This document shows, in pieces, positions 25,458-34,839 of a DNA stretch of 64,000 bases (position 1 is the first letter of the stretch; each line of letters begins with the position of its first letter). The stretch comes from Paenibacillus sp. MSJ-34 (GTDB taxonomy: Bacteria; Bacillota; Bacilli; Paenibacillales; Paenibacillaceae). A program made the translations under genes and the position numbers. Under the pieces are notes generated by a model. That model made no database searches. It saw only the letters and a list, made by a program, of their open reading frames with translations, and had not been told where the DNA came from. The stretch is taken from positions 16,279 to 80,278 of the forward strand of contig NZ_JAHLPR010000035.1 of assembly GCF_018918005.1 (NCBI RefSeq), written 5' to 3'.

Positions 25458-27089
25458 CTACTTCAAATGCAGCTTGCGGAATTGCTTCGGCGACATCCCC
25501 TCGAAACGTTTGAACGCCTTGCTGAAATATTTCTCGTCCTGGTAGCCGACGCTGCTGGCGATCGACGATATTTTCAGTTCCGAATCGGCGAGCAGCACCT
25601 TGGCGCGGTCGATCCGCAGGCGGGAGACGAAATCAGTCAAATTTTCGCCGAATTGTTGCTTGAACGTGCGCGAAATATGGCTTGGGCTTAAATAAAATTG
25701 TTCCGCCAACTTTTGCAAATTCAATTCCTCGCAGTAGTGCGCGCGAATATATTGTTTAATTTCGTGGATCGTATTCGCCTGCTGGCGCCGTTCGAAGAGA
25801 CGGCCCGTTTCGCTTAACATCTCTGCCATTTTGTCGACCCATACTTCCAGCGACAGCTCCTCCCATTCGTTTAACGGAAGGGCAAAGGACAGATCGGCCT
25901 CAATCAGCATCGGCAGGTCCGACCCGACCGACGGGTCCGTCGGATCCGGCATCGTATCGATCTCTTTGGCCCATTTCGACTGCAGCAATACGAACTCCTG
26001 CCACCACAATTCGAGCTGCCGCACGGTGATCGAAGGCAGTTCGCCCGCTTTCCGCGCCCACTCCATTAGCAATGCCCGGACGGAATCGGCGTCGTTGCGC
26101 CGGATTGCGAACAGCAGCCGATCGGCATAATCGGATAAAGGAACCTGATGCGGAACGAACTGCTGGTCGTTGTAATAATGCTCGTACTGGAACCGTTCCA
26201 GCAAATTGCGCTGTTTCAATGCGGTTCGCGCATCGGAATACGCTCTGGGCAAGCCTTGCGGAAATGGCGACGTTCGTCCGATGCCGATATAGAAACGGCC
26301 GCGCAGCGCCGTATACAACGCTTCCTGAATTTGCGCGACGAACTGCGGCACATCGGGTAAACGTTTGAAAAACAGCAGCACGATTTCGTTTTTGTCGTTC
26401 CAATTTTGAAAAGCGAGCCCCGTATTGTCTTTCTGCATCAGTTCATTGCAAATATTCGCAATCGAAAAGATGAGCAGATCAAGCGCAAAGGCGAATTTGC
26501 GGCGCAACCCGAAATCGAGCACATCGAGCGTAATGACGGCCGCGCGGCATTGGCGCGTCTCGCGCCCGATATTGTATTCTTCCTGCAGCGTGCGGGAGAC
26601 CGCGCTATACTGGTCGGGATCTTGAATGAGCCGCGAGAACAAATTGTCGGCTAATACGGGCTTATATTGATTCGCCCGCATATGGATCTCCTGGGTCTTC
26701 GTTCTCGTCTGCTCTTCCCGGTTCCAGCAGGCGAGCGCCTTCTCGAATACTTCCGTTAACTCCTCTTCGTCAATCGGTTTCAGAATATAATCGAAACTGC
26801 CGAATTTCAGCGCGCTGCGTACATAATGAAAATCGTTGTAGCCGCTAATAATGACGACTTTCATCCGTTCGTCGTGTTCGTGAATCCACTTCAACACTTC
26901 AATGCCGTCCATCCCCGGCATGCGGATATCGGTGAAGACGATTTGCGGTTTTTCCCTTTGCATGATTTCAATCGCTTCCATGCCGCTGCAAGCTTCCATG
27001 ACTTCCTGCACTCCATACCGATCCCACGGTATCAGAAGCCGGATGGACTCCCGAACGGGAGGCTCGTCGTCGATGATCAAAATTTTCAT
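25458..27089 (-). CDS. YesN-type response regulator with AraC DNA-binding domain
   Basis: This 543-residue protein has a receiver domain at residues 1-120 (MKILIIDDEPPV, phospho-acceptor D54 in IVFTDIRMPGMDG, conserved Lys in DYILKPIDEEEL). A long middle region follows, then a C-terminal double HTH of the AraC type (residues about 435-540: INLQKLAEQF-like LNLQKLAEQFYLSPSHISRT, KISSIASSVGYQDEKYFSKA). It pairs with the YesM-type kinase gene 3 bases upstream. Such pairs control adjacent carbohydrate ABC importers, here the divergent operon starting at 29115. The stop codon abuts a GC-rich repeat block. Confidence 0.93.
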   Translation of the reverse strand: MKILIIDDEPPVRESIRLLIPWDRYGVQEVMEACSGMEAIEIMQREKPQIVFTDIRMPGMDGIEVLKWIHEHDERMKVVIISGYNDFHYVRSALKFGSFDYILKPIDEEELTEVFEKALACWNREEQTRTKTQEIHMRANQYKPVLADNLFSRLIQDPDQYSAVSRTLQEEYNIGRETRQCRAAVITLDVLDFGLRRKFAFALDLLIFSIANICNELMQKDNTGLAFQNWNDKNEIVLLFFKRLPDVPQFVAQIQEALYTALRGRFYIGIGRTSPFPQGLPRAYSDARTALKQRNLLERFQYEHYYNDQQFVPHQVPLSDYADRLLFAIRRNDADSVRALLMEWARKAGELPSITVRQLELWWQEFVLLQSKWAKEIDTMPDPTDPSVGSDLPMLIEADLSFALPLNEWEELSLEVWVDKMAEMLSETGRLFERRQQANTIHEIKQYIRAHYCEELNLQKLAEQFYLSPSHISRTFKQQFGENLTDFVSRLRIDRAKVLLADSELKISSIASSVGYQDEKYFSKAFKRFEGMSPKQFRKLHLK

Positions 27090-27092
27090 AGG

Positions 27093-28910
27093 TTAGACTC
27101 CTCCTTCCGTATGCGAGACGGGAATGATAAGCACGACGCGGAATCCTTGCGGCTCCGCGCGCTCGACCGTCATCTGCGCGTATTCACGGTAATAGAGATT
27201 GAGCCGCGACAATACGTTGACTAGCCCGATATGTTCGGACGGATCGGATGCTTCCCGTTTGAAGTCCTCCAATCGCCGCCGCATCGCCTTCAATTCCTCT
27301 TCGCCGATGCCGAAGCCGTTGTCGCAAACTTCAATATGCAGCCTGCCGGTCTCGGGTGAAATAAAGCAACGAATTCTTATGCGGTTTTCTTCATTGCCGC
27401 CCATAAAACCGTGTTTAAAATAATTTTCGGCGAGCGGCTGGATAATCATCTTCGGAATAAGAAGCTGTTCCGTCTCCGGTTCGACCTCGAGCTGTTCGGC
27501 GAATTGATCGCGGAACCTTTGCTTTTGCAATTTCAAGTACGCTTTCACGTAATCGATCTCGCTCTTGAGCGGCACCATCGTCTCGTCGGTATTCATGCTG
27601 TACCGCATCATTCTGCCGAGCGAGGAGATGAGGGAATACACCTCGCGGTTTTGCTGCTGTAAAGCGAGCGCGCCGATCGATTGCAGCGCATTGTTCAAAA
27701 AATGCGGGTTAATTTGCGCCTGCAGCGCCTTTAGTTCATTTGTTTTGTTGGCGACTTCCAATTTATATTCTTTCAGCACCAACTCGTTGATTGTATGCAT
27801 CATCGATTTGAAGCGCAAGGCGAGCGTGCCCAGTTCGTCGTTGCGGTTCATCTGAATGTCCACATTCATATTCCCAAGCTTGATTTTATTAATATAGCCG
27901 ATCAATTGCCCGATCGGAGCCGTCATTTTAATCGAAATGAAGACCGTCACGATCATGGCGACGATGAGAAAGATCAGGCCGATGACGAGGTTGATGCTGG
28001 AGAGCTGCCGCTCCGTTTTATACAGTATCGAGTCGGGTATGCGCTTGACGATCGTCCAATCCAAGTAGGGAAGATGGATATTCTCGAAAATATAGATGCC
28101 GGCATAAGAGCCGTCCTCCATGCGGAACGAATTGCTGACGCCCGCTTTCGTTTCCTGCTGCAGCCGCCGAACCCATGGATCGGTCAACTGCCGGCCGAAG
28201 ATGCCCGCATCGGGGGCGTAAATGACGGAACCGGCCGCGTCGATAATGTACAGTTCCTCTTCGCCGCGGGTATACAGTTCCTCGGAGATTCGTTTGATCG
28301 TATCGGTGCTAATATCGATCGACAGCGTGCCGAGCGCCGTCTTCGGAAACAGATCGTACAAGGCGTGATGAAACGTAATGACTTGCGGCTTGCTCGTTTG
28401 CAGATAGCTTTTGCCATACGTATGCATCGGATGCGGCGGAATTACTTCGCTTTGCCGCTCGGTCACAAAGGGCTGCCGGTAAGGAGAACCATTGGCATCG
28501 GGAATAATCAATCGCTTGTTATATAGATACGAACGGTCCGCCTGAGCCGAATAGAGATAGATTTGCCTTACGTCCGCAAGCGAAAACTCGATCGCATGCA
28601 GCGCCATCAAGATTTCGCGTTCCGTATTATACAATTCCAGTTCGGAGAAAAAATTTTTGGTGCGGTTTTTCAAAATTTCCATTAAAGGCTCGTTGTTGTA
28701 TATGGATTTGGGCATGAGCTGCATCGTTTGCAAATAATTGACCAGATTCGTTTTACCTTGATAGAGCAAGTTGGAGTTGTCTTTCACCGCTTTCTCCGAC
28801 AGTCGCTCCTGCGTAAACAAGTGGGTAATGAGGATCGAGGTGGCAAGCGGCACTACGGTGGCGATCAGCATCAAGAGCATCAATTTGTTGCGCAGACTAC
28901 CCGTAAACAT
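27093..28910 (-). CDS. YesM-type sensor histidine kinase
   Basis: This 605-residue kinase has an N-terminal membrane helix (LMLLMLIATVVPLATSILI) and an extracytoplasmic Cache-like sensing domain of about 250 residues. A second helix (LVIGLIFLIVAMIVTVFIS) is followed by a HAMP domain. The YesM kinase box is LKALQAQINPHFLNNALQSI (the His of NPHF is phosphorylated), and the ATPase domain has N box PLAENYFKHGF and G box CDNGFGIGEEEL. It probably senses an extracellular sugar and phosphorylates the YesN regulator encoded next to it. Confidence 0.93.
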   Translation of the reverse strand: MFTGSLRNKLMLLMLIATVVPLATSILITHLFTQERLSEKAVKDNSNLLYQGKTNLVNYLQTMQLMPKSIYNNEPLMEILKNRTKNFFSELELYNTEREILMALHAIEFSLADVRQIYLYSAQADRSYLYNKRLIIPDANGSPYRQPFVTERQSEVIPPHPMHTYGKSYLQTSKPQVITFHHALYDLFPKTALGTLSIDISTDTIKRISEELYTRGEEELYIIDAAGSVIYAPDAGIFGRQLTDPWVRRLQQETKAGVSNSFRMEDGSYAGIYIFENIHLPYLDWTIVKRIPDSILYKTERQLSSINLVIGLIFLIVAMIVTVFISIKMTAPIGQLIGYINKIKLGNMNVDIQMNRNDELGTLALRFKSMMHTINELVLKEYKLEVANKTNELKALQAQINPHFLNNALQSIGALALQQQNREVYSLISSLGRMMRYSMNTDETMVPLKSEIDYVKAYLKLQKQRFRDQFAEQLEVEPETEQLLIPKMIIQPLAENYFKHGFMGGNEENRIRIRCFISPETGRLHIEVCDNGFGIGEEELKAMRRRLEDFKREASDPSEHIGLVNVLSRLNLYYREYAQMTVERAEPQGFRVVLIIPVSHTEGGV

Positions 28911-28987
28911 GGGATCCCCTCCGTCTAAGTTCGCCTTATTTCTTATTAATGCAACCTCTATTAAACACTACAGGCTCCTCCATGTAT

Positions 28988-29001
28988 AGCAATCGCTTAC
29001 A
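28988..29001. promoter_or_regulatory. Candidate cre (CcpA) site upstream of the sugar ABC operon
   Basis: AGCAATCGCTTACA matches 11 of 14 positions of the cre core TGAAAGCGCTTTCA. It lies between the divergent yesM and permease genes, a normal place for carbon catabolite control. Confidence 0.35.
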
Positions 29002-29114
29002 TTATAACAAAATAGTGCACCATATGCGCAAAGGAGGAGGTGTTTTACCGGCAAGAAACATTTTACAATGAACATACTCGATACCTCCCAATTCTCGATA
29101 AGGAGGCGCTTCTA

Positions 29115-30002
29115 ATGAATAGAGGGAAGCCTGGAATAGGAAATCTTATGCATCAATGGGTGTTTGTCGGTCCGGCGTTGTTGTTTTTTGCGGTCATCGT
29201 CATCATCCCCTTCCTGATGAATATTTACTATTCGTTTACGGAGTGGAACGGCATCAGCTCGAATATGAACTTCATCGGATTCGACAATTACAAGCACATC
29301 ATTATGAACGATACCGATTTCCGCAACGCCTTCTGGTTTACGATCCGGTTCTCCGTCGCGGAGATCGTGCTGACCAACGTCGTCGGCTTCGCCCTGGCGC
29401 TGCTGCTGACGCAAGCGTTGAAATCGAAAAATGTGCTGCGCACCGTCTTCTTTATGCCGAATGTCATCGGCGGCTTGCTGCTCGGATTTATTTGGCAATT
29501 TATTTTCGTCAAAGGATTCTCGGCGATCGGCGAAGCGACGGGTTGGGGATTCTTCGAACTGCCTTGGTTGGGCGACGCGCCGACGGCGTTCTGGGGCATT
29601 GTCATCGTAGCCGTATGGCAAGGAGCCGGGTATTTGATGATCATCTATATCGCGGCGCTCGGCAACGTTCCGAAAGATATGCTGGAAGCGGCCACGATCG
29701 ACGGGGCGAACCGCTGGCAAGTATTGCGGCGCATAACGATTCCGCTCATTATGCCGGCGTTTACCATTTGCTTGTTTCTAACGATTTCGTGGGCGTTCAA
29801 AATGTTCGACCTGAACCTCTCGCTCACGAAAGGCGGCCCGTTCAATTCGACCGAGTCGGTGGCGCTTAATATTTACCAGGAAGCGTTCCGCAACGACAAG
29901 TACGGTTTGGGCACCGCCAAATCCTTAATTTTCTTCGTCGCCGTGGCGCTGATCAGCTTGATCCAAGTCGCGTACACGAAGAAAAAGGAGGTTGAGGTGT
30001 AA
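29115..30002 (+). CDS. Sugar ABC transporter permease (MalF/UgpA type)
   Basis: This 295-residue protein starts MNRGKPGIGNLMHQWVFVG; AAGGAGG lies 8 bases before the ATG. It has six membrane helices and the EAA coupling loop EAATIDGANRWQVLRRITIPL (EAA---G---------I-LP), which contacts the ATPase. Type and size fit the first permease of CUT1 family importers for oligosaccharides. No ATPase is encoded here; CUT1 systems of Firmicutes often share the MsmX-like ATPase encoded elsewhere. The gene overlaps the next permease by one base (TAATG). Confidence 0.93.
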   Translation: MNRGKPGIGNLMHQWVFVGPALLFFAVIVIIPFLMNIYYSFTEWNGISSNMNFIGFDNYKHIIMNDTDFRNAFWFTIRFSVAEIVLTNVVGFALALLLTQALKSKNVLRTVFFMPNVIGGLLLGFIWQFIFVKGFSAIGEATGWGFFELPWLGDAPTAFWGIVIVAVWQGAGYLMIIYIAALGNVPKDMLEAATIDGANRWQVLRRITIPLIMPAFTICLFLTISWAFKMFDLNLSLTKGGPFNSTESVALNIYQEAFRNDKYGLGTAKSLIFFVAVALISLIQVAYTKKKEVEV

Positions 30003-30838
30003 TGCTGGGGGAAGGCAAATATACGGTAAACAAGTTCATTCTAGAAATCGCGGGCGTATTGCTGGCTCTCATTTTTTTGGTTCCGTTCTACTTTCTGATC
30101 GTCAACTCGTTTAAGACGTTTGCGGATTTGCAGGTCAATACGGCCAGTTTGCCGACCAACTTCACATTGGATAACTATACGCGAGTTTGGAGCATTATCG
30201 ACTTTCCGAAAGTATTTACCAACTCCTTGCTTATTACCGTACTTAGCAACATTGGCCTGGCGGTAATTAGCTCGATGGCCGCTTACCGGATATTGCGCTA
30301 TCCGTCGCGGTTCAACCGTATCGCATTTCTGCTGTTCGTAGCCGCCATGGTCATCCCGTTTCAATCGATTATGATCCCGCTTGTGCGCGTGGCAAACATC
30401 GCCGGACTGATGGATAGCATGTACGGACTGATCATTTGTTATTTTGGATTCGGGGTCTCGCTCAATCTGTTCCTATACCACGGATTTATGAAAAGCATTC
30501 CGCTGGAAGTCGAGGAGGCGGCCGTCGTGGACGGATGCAGCAAATACGGCTTGTACTGGAAAATCGTCTTCCCGCTGCTGAAGCCGATTACGATTACGGT
30601 CATTATTTTGAACACGCTTTGGATTTGGAACGACTATCTGCTCCCGTCGCTGATGATGCATAGTCCGAGCCTGCGGACGATCCCGCTGGCGACATACGCA
30701 TTCTTCGGCCAATATACGAAGCAATGGGATTTGGCTATGGCGGCGTTAACGCTCGGTATTTTACCGATCATCGTGTTCTTTCTGTCCTTGCAAAAGCATA
30801 TTATCGCCGGCATTACGGCCGGTTCGGTGAAAGGATAA
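30002..30838 (+). CDS. Sugar ABC transporter permease (MalG/UgpE type)
   Basis: This 278-residue permease begins with helix FILEIAGVLLALIFLVPFYF and the NSFKT loop found in MalG-type proteins. The coupling loop is EEAAVVDGCSKYGLYWKIVF followed by PLLKP. It has six membrane helices and the C-terminus HIIAGITAGSVKG, typical of the family. It starts within the stop of the upstream permease gene, so the two subunits are made in equal amounts. The substrate is unknown but probably an oligosaccharide sensed by the divergent YesMN system. Confidence 0.93.
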   Translation: MLGEGKYTVNKFILEIAGVLLALIFLVPFYFLIVNSFKTFADLQVNTASLPTNFTLDNYTRVWSIIDFPKVFTNSLLITVLSNIGLAVISSMAAYRILRYPSRFNRIAFLLFVAAMVIPFQSIMIPLVRVANIAGLMDSMYGLIICYFGFGVSLNLFLYHGFMKSIPLEVEEAAVVDGCSKYGLYWKIVFPLLKPITITVIILNTLWIWNDYLLPSLMMHSPSLRTIPLATYAFFGQYTKQWDLAMAALTLGILPIIVFFLSLQKHIIAGITAGSVKG

Positions 30839-30930
30839 GGTTAAGATTAAGATTAAGGTTTGGGTTAATCCTCCAGTCGTTTTGGGGTTAACGATATAAT
30901 ATAGTCAAGAATAAAGGGAGGTTTTCATCA

Positions 30931-32259
30931 GTGAAAAAGACATCGTTGATGCTGCTCGTTTTGACGATGGTGGTTGCTTTGCTTGCGGCTTGCGGCGGCA
31001 AAGGCGCGAGCAACGGAGGCGCGCCCGAGACCGGCGGCGGTGCCAAGGAACCTGAAACCGTTGGGACGGAAGGCGGCGGCGAGAAAAAAGACGTCAAAAT
31101 TAGAATGTTCCAATTCAAGGTGGAAATTGCCGAACAGTTATCCCGCTTAGTGGCCGAATACGAGAAAGAAACCGGCGTCAAAATTGAAGTCGAAACGGTC
31201 GGCGGAGGCGCGGATTACGGCGCGGCGTTGAAAGCGAAGTTTAACTCTGGGGACCGGCCGGATATTTTCAATAACGGAGGATTTTCCGATCTCGATTTGT
31301 GGCTCGAGCATTTGGAAGATTTGTCCGACCAGCCGTGGATCGGCGACTTGGCGCAAGGCTCGGGAGACGGCATGACGAAGGACGGCAAACTGTACGGCAT
31401 GCCTGTCGGCTTGGAAGGATACGGCTATATTTACAATAAAGATTTATTCGCCAAAGCCGGCATTACAGAGCTTCCGAAGACGTTCAGCGAGCTTGAAGCG
31501 GTTGCGCAAAAGCTGCAGGACAATGGAATTACGCCGTTCGAAAACGGATACGGCGAGTGGTGGGTGCTCGGGAACCATTTCGTGAACGTTCCGTTCTCCA
31601 ACCAGCCGGACCCGGATAAATTTATACAAGGCTTGTATGACGGTACGGAAAAAATTCCGGGCAATCCGGTATTCGAAAATTGGGTGAAGCTGTTCGATTT
31701 GACGTTGAAATTCGGCAATAAAAACCCGCTGCAAACGGATTACAACACGCAGGTGACCGATTTCGCCACAGGCAAAACGGCGATGACGCAGCAAGGAAAC
31801 TGGACGCAAGTGCAAATCTCCAACACGAATCCGGATATTAACATCGGTTTCCTGCCGATGCCGATCAATGACGATGCGGCGGCTTCCGATAAGCTTCAAG
31901 TCGGCGTGCCGAACAACTGGGTCATTTACAAAGATTCGCCGGTCAAGGAAGAAGCGAAAGCGTTCCTGAACTGGATGGTCACATCCGAAACCGGCAAAAA
32001 GTTCATCACCGACGAATTCAAATTTATTCCGGCATTCAAATCGATTCCGGTCGATGCGAACGTAGTAGGGCCGCTCGCCGCGGATATTATGAAATATGTG
32101 GCCGAGGATAAAACGTTGACCTGGAACTGGTTCAAATTCCCGGGCGGCGAAGCGTCGAGCAAAAAATTCGGGGATATTATGCAAGGCTATATCGGCAAAC
32201 AACTAACGAAAGATCAAATGCTGGACGAATTCCAGAAAACTTGGGAGAGTTTGAAATAA
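30931..32259 (+). CDS. Sugar-binding lipoprotein of ABC importer (CUT1)
   Basis: This 442-residue protein has a lipoprotein signal peptide (MKKTSLMLLVLTMVVALLA, then lipobox LLAAC-G) and a Gly-rich linker (KGASNGGAPETGGGAKEPE). The solute-binding protein family 1 fold follows (PDIFNNGGFSDLDLW, LYGMPVGLEGYGYIYNKDLF, GKTAMTQQGNWTQ). It captures the sugar outside the membrane and delivers it to the two permeases encoded upstream. GGGAGG precedes the ATG. The 92-base gap before it holds a short AAGATT-like repeat. A hairpin follows the stop. Confidence 0.93.
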   Translation: MKKTSLMLLVLTMVVALLAACGGKGASNGGAPETGGGAKEPETVGTEGGGEKKDVKIRMFQFKVEIAEQLSRLVAEYEKETGVKIEVETVGGGADYGAALKAKFNSGDRPDIFNNGGFSDLDLWLEHLEDLSDQPWIGDLAQGSGDGMTKDGKLYGMPVGLEGYGYIYNKDLFAKAGITELPKTFSELEAVAQKLQDNGITPFENGYGEWWVLGNHFVNVPFSNQPDPDKFIQGLYDGTEKIPGNPVFENWVKLFDLTLKFGNKNPLQTDYNTQVTDFATGKTAMTQQGNWTQVQISNTNPDINIGFLPMPINDDAAASDKLQVGVPNNWVIYKDSPVKEEAKAFLNWMVTSETGKKFITDEFKFIPAFKSIPVDANVVGPLAADIMKYVAEDKTLTWNWFKFPGGEASSKKFGDIMQGYIGKQLTKDQMLDEFQKTWESLK

Positions 32260-32266
32260 CGGGTAT

Positions 32267-32308
32267 GCGGCCCCTTCGGGAAAAACGAGGGGGTCGCTTG
32301 GTTTCTTT
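32267..32308 (+). terminator. Terminator after sugar-binding protein gene
   Basis: GCGgCCCCtTCG and CGAgGGGGtCGC arms flank GGGAAAAA and are followed by a T-rich stretch (TTGGTTTCTTT). Confidence 0.6.
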
Positions 32309-32343
32309 GAGCGATCTCAATCGGTCATGAAATAGTGCCTGTG

Positions 32344-32524
32344 TTGGAATTTATCCAATGTTTTCTTCGTTTGGGACGAGGAATTCGCCTTTCATTGGAA
32401 ATGATCCAACGAAATCTATAGAACAAAGGCGAAAATCGGAAAACTGCGCGAATTTCATTGGATATTTTCCAACCAAAGCTTGATTTACGCAACAGATTTC
32501 CAATTTCTACTGTACGTTTTCCAA
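32344..32524. repeat. Four-palindrome array B (TTGGA-N5-TCCAA)
   Basis: TTGGA-N5-TCCAA palindromes start at 32344, 32395 and 32458. A decayed fourth one (CTGTA-N5-TCCAA) starts at 32510. The pitch is 51, 63, 52, almost the same as array A, with the same arms but unrelated sequence between sites. There is no coding frame of note. Confidence 0.75.
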
Positions 32525-32584
32525 TAAGCGGCTACCGAGGCTTGCAAGATTGGCCCACGGTTTCGAGAAATTCTTCTCATTCTT

Positions 32585-32737
32585 CCCTTTTGTCGATATC
32601 CCCTTTGATCAGAAGACGGATGCTCCGGACCTTTAAACCTTCATTTTGAACTTGCAGATACAGCGATGGAGCGTGCCGAAGCCGTCGGATTACGCGCGTC
32701 CGACTCGTTCTGAATGACCGGGATATCGACAGAAGGG
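32585..32737. repeat. 153-bp segment bounded by 18-bp inverted repeats
   Basis: CCCTTTTGTCGATATCCC at 32585-32602 is matched in inverted orientation by GGGATATCGACAGAAGGG at 32720-32737 (17 of 18 pair). A third copy of the motif is at 56493-56510. It may be a miniature mobile element or paired binding sites; the interior has no gene. Confidence 0.5.
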
Positions 32738-32786
32738 GGCATAAGGAGGATTCGAAAGGTCAGTGGGACTGTTGCCCGGACGACGC

Positions 32787-32816
32787 AAAAGAAGAGCCCC
32801 GAAAGGCTCTTCTTGA
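32787..32816 (-). terminator. Terminator of the TetR-oxidoreductase gene
   Basis: AAGAAGAGCC and GGCTCTTCTT arms with a 6-base loop (32789-32814) lie 10 bases after the minus-strand stop, followed by TTTTG. Confidence 0.8.
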
Positions 32817-32823
32817 ATCCATT

Positions 32824-34758
32824 TTATCGCGATAGTACAGGTTCTTGATTCATCTGCTCGGCTTCCTTGACGAGCGTCCGGCCGACTTCGCGGGCGGTGA
32901 AAAACGCGCGTTCGGCCAGTTCGCCTTTCCCGTTGCAGCCGTCGCCGCAGAAGTAGAAAGGAACGCTCTCGAGACGAGTAGGCAGCAGCCGGTTTGTCGC
33001 GATATTTTTGACGCTGGCAACCATCGCCTTTTTCGACATCCGTTTGACGGCGATCGCTTCGCGCCAGCCCGGATAATGCTGGTCGAATAAACTTTCCATC
33101 AACTGGACTTTTTCTTCCAAATACGCTTTGCGTTCGTTCTCATCTTCGAAGTTATCGTTCAAATACGCGATGCCTTGCAGCAATTGGCCGTTTTCCGGAA
33201 CGAGCGTATGGTCGGTAGCCGACACGTCGCTGATGAACATTTTGTTGTTCATGTCGCTAATATAATGGAACGGCTTGGCGACGACGCGCGACAGCCCGAT
33301 ATCGTACACCATGACTTCGGTTGCCGTATTGTTCTCGTATGGCGCGAGGAACGGTTCCCACGGCGTGTTTTTCAACAATTTCGTAACTTGCTGCACCGGC
33401 ATGGCGAAGATGACGCGATCGAATGTAAGCTCCCGGTTTTTCGTCTTCAAAATATATTGCTTGTTCTCGTAGCGAATATTGTCGACGCTTTCCTGCAGGG
33501 CGATTTCGAAGCGCCCGGAGCTTTCGATTTTTTGCTTTAACTGGTTCGTAATGACGGCCCAGCTTCCGAGAATGTAGTTGACGGGACGCTGCGATAGAAA
33601 CAGGTTATGGTAGTATTCGCTAATCACCGGGCCCGGCACTTTGCGGGCGTCTTCCGGCGCAATGAAAAAATTCGAACAAACAAGATGTTCCCACAGTTCC
33701 TTCACTTCTTCGCTGGCATTCGATTCCGCCAAGTAATCGCCGAGCGTCTCGTAATTTTTCAATTGATGGATATGTCCGATAATCGCCGCAATTTCGCCGA
33801 CGAAACGCATTTTTTCCATCGGATTTAAAATTTCGGTCTTCATGATGTTGACGAAATCGAGCGGCGCCGGCGTAATTTTGTTCATTTTCGCATACATGAC
33901 TTTCCGTTTGTCGACTTGCTTGCTGCTGAAGGATAAGCCCAATTCCTTTTCCAGCGCGGAAATCGTATGCCGGTCGATGCCGTAAATGGCATGGGCGCCG
34001 TAGTTTAACGTAAATCCGGATTTTTCGTAAGTAAAGGCGCGCCCGCCTAGATGAGGGCTGCGCTCGAATAATACACCTTCAATAGACTCGCAGTCTGATA
34101 AATAAGCGGCAGCCGTTAATCCAGCCAATCCTCCGCCGATGATTGCAACTTTCATTTTACAATCTCCCTTCGCGTTCTCCTCGATGTAAATTGGCGCTAC
34201 CGGTTCTTCCGACCTTAGCCCTGCCCAAACGATCGCCAAGTTGTCGCGGATCAGCGACGTTAAGTCGGCGCCGTTCCGGGTACACCATAACGTTAGCGTT
34301 CCCACATAGGCGGCAACGAGCAAATTGGCTTTGCGCGGATCGGGGAGCCAGTGCAAAATGCTGTTGTACAAGTAGCGGTAAGGATCCCGCTCGCCGGAAT
34401 CGCTTTCAGGATGCTGCAACGTCAGCGTCGTCATGCTGCGAATTAACTTCGGATACTGGCCGATGTTATGCGCCAAGTTGAGGAATAGCCGGTTAATATG
34501 GCTTTCCAGCGACTGAACTTTGGACGGCGGTTCATGCAGCCATGCTTCGACTACGGCATTCTGCTTACGGAATACCTCCCGCAATATGTCTTCTTTGCTG
34601 TCAAAATAGTGGTAAAATGTACCTTTTGATGTGTTCGTGGCAGCGATGATTTCGTCGACGGATACGTTTTCATAACCTTTCTCGATGAACAGGTTCAAAG
34701 CGATTTCGGTCACGAATTCCCGCTTTTTCAGCGTTGCTTTTCGCATCGGCTTGCTCAA
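32824..34758 (-). CDS. TetR regulator fused to FAD-dependent (amine oxidase/phytoene desaturase-like) oxidoreductase
   Basis: One uninterrupted frame encodes about 644 residues from the TTG at 34758 (AAGGAG 8 bases upstream). Residues about 1-195 are a TetR repressor (VDEIIAATNTSKGTFYHYFD). From the Met encoded at 34155 the frame runs as an FAD oxidoreductase: MKVAIIGGGLAGLTAAAYLS (Rossmann GxGxxG), ERSPHLGGRAFTYEKSGFTL, a substrate domain and C-terminal FYFCGDGCNGKGELAERAFF. The second part alone (443 residues) has the normal length of phytoene-desaturase/protoporphyrinogen-oxidase-like enzymes, and an AAGGGAG site stands before its Met. So the locus may be a true fusion, or two overlapping products from one frame. 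A fusion of TetR to this enzyme is unusual. Confidence 0.85.
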   Translation of the reverse strand: MSKPMRKATLKKREFVTEIALNLFIEKGYENVSVDEIIAATNTSKGTFYHYFDSKEDILREVFRKQNAVVEAWLHEPPSKVQSLESHINRLFLNLAHNIGQYPKLIRSMTTLTLQHPESDSGERDPYRYLYNSILHWLPDPRKANLLVAAYVGTLTLWCTRNGADLTSLIRDNLAIVWAGLRSEEPVAPIYIEENAKGDCKMKVAIIGGGLAGLTAAAYLSDCESIEGVLFERSPHLGGRAFTYEKSGFTLNYGAHAIYGIDRHTISALEKELGLSFSSKQVDKRKVMYAKMNKITPAPLDFVNIMKTEILNPMEKMRFVGEIAAIIGHIHQLKNYETLGDYLAESNASEEVKELWEHLVCSNFFIAPEDARKVPGPVISEYYHNLFLSQRPVNYILGSWAVITNQLKQKIESSGRFEIALQESVDNIRYENKQYILKTKNRELTFDRVIFAMPVQQVTKLLKNTPWEPFLAPYENNTATEVMVYDIGLSRVVAKPFHYISDMNNKMFISDVSATDHTLVPENGQLLQGIAYLNDNFEDENERKAYLEEKVQLMESLFDQHYPGWREAIAVKRMSKKAMVASVKNIATNRLLPTRLESVPFYFCGDGCNGKGELAERAFFTAREVGRTLVKEAEQMNQEPVLSR

Positions 34759-34839
34759 GCGTTCACGCTCCTTCACACCAGTATACTCACATTATAGGCG
34801 ACTTTGTAATGGCAGTCTATAGGAAATTAGACTATTAGT

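Noticed and set aside
25046..25545. Several overlapping long open frames on both strands rich in Pro, Arg and Ala
   Set aside because: They lie in the GC-rich repeat block, have no ribosome-binding site, and mirror repeat composition rather than protein-like sequence.
30833..30870. Short AAGATT/AAGGTT repeat after the second permease gene
   Set aside because: Too short and irregular to be more than a local slippage product.
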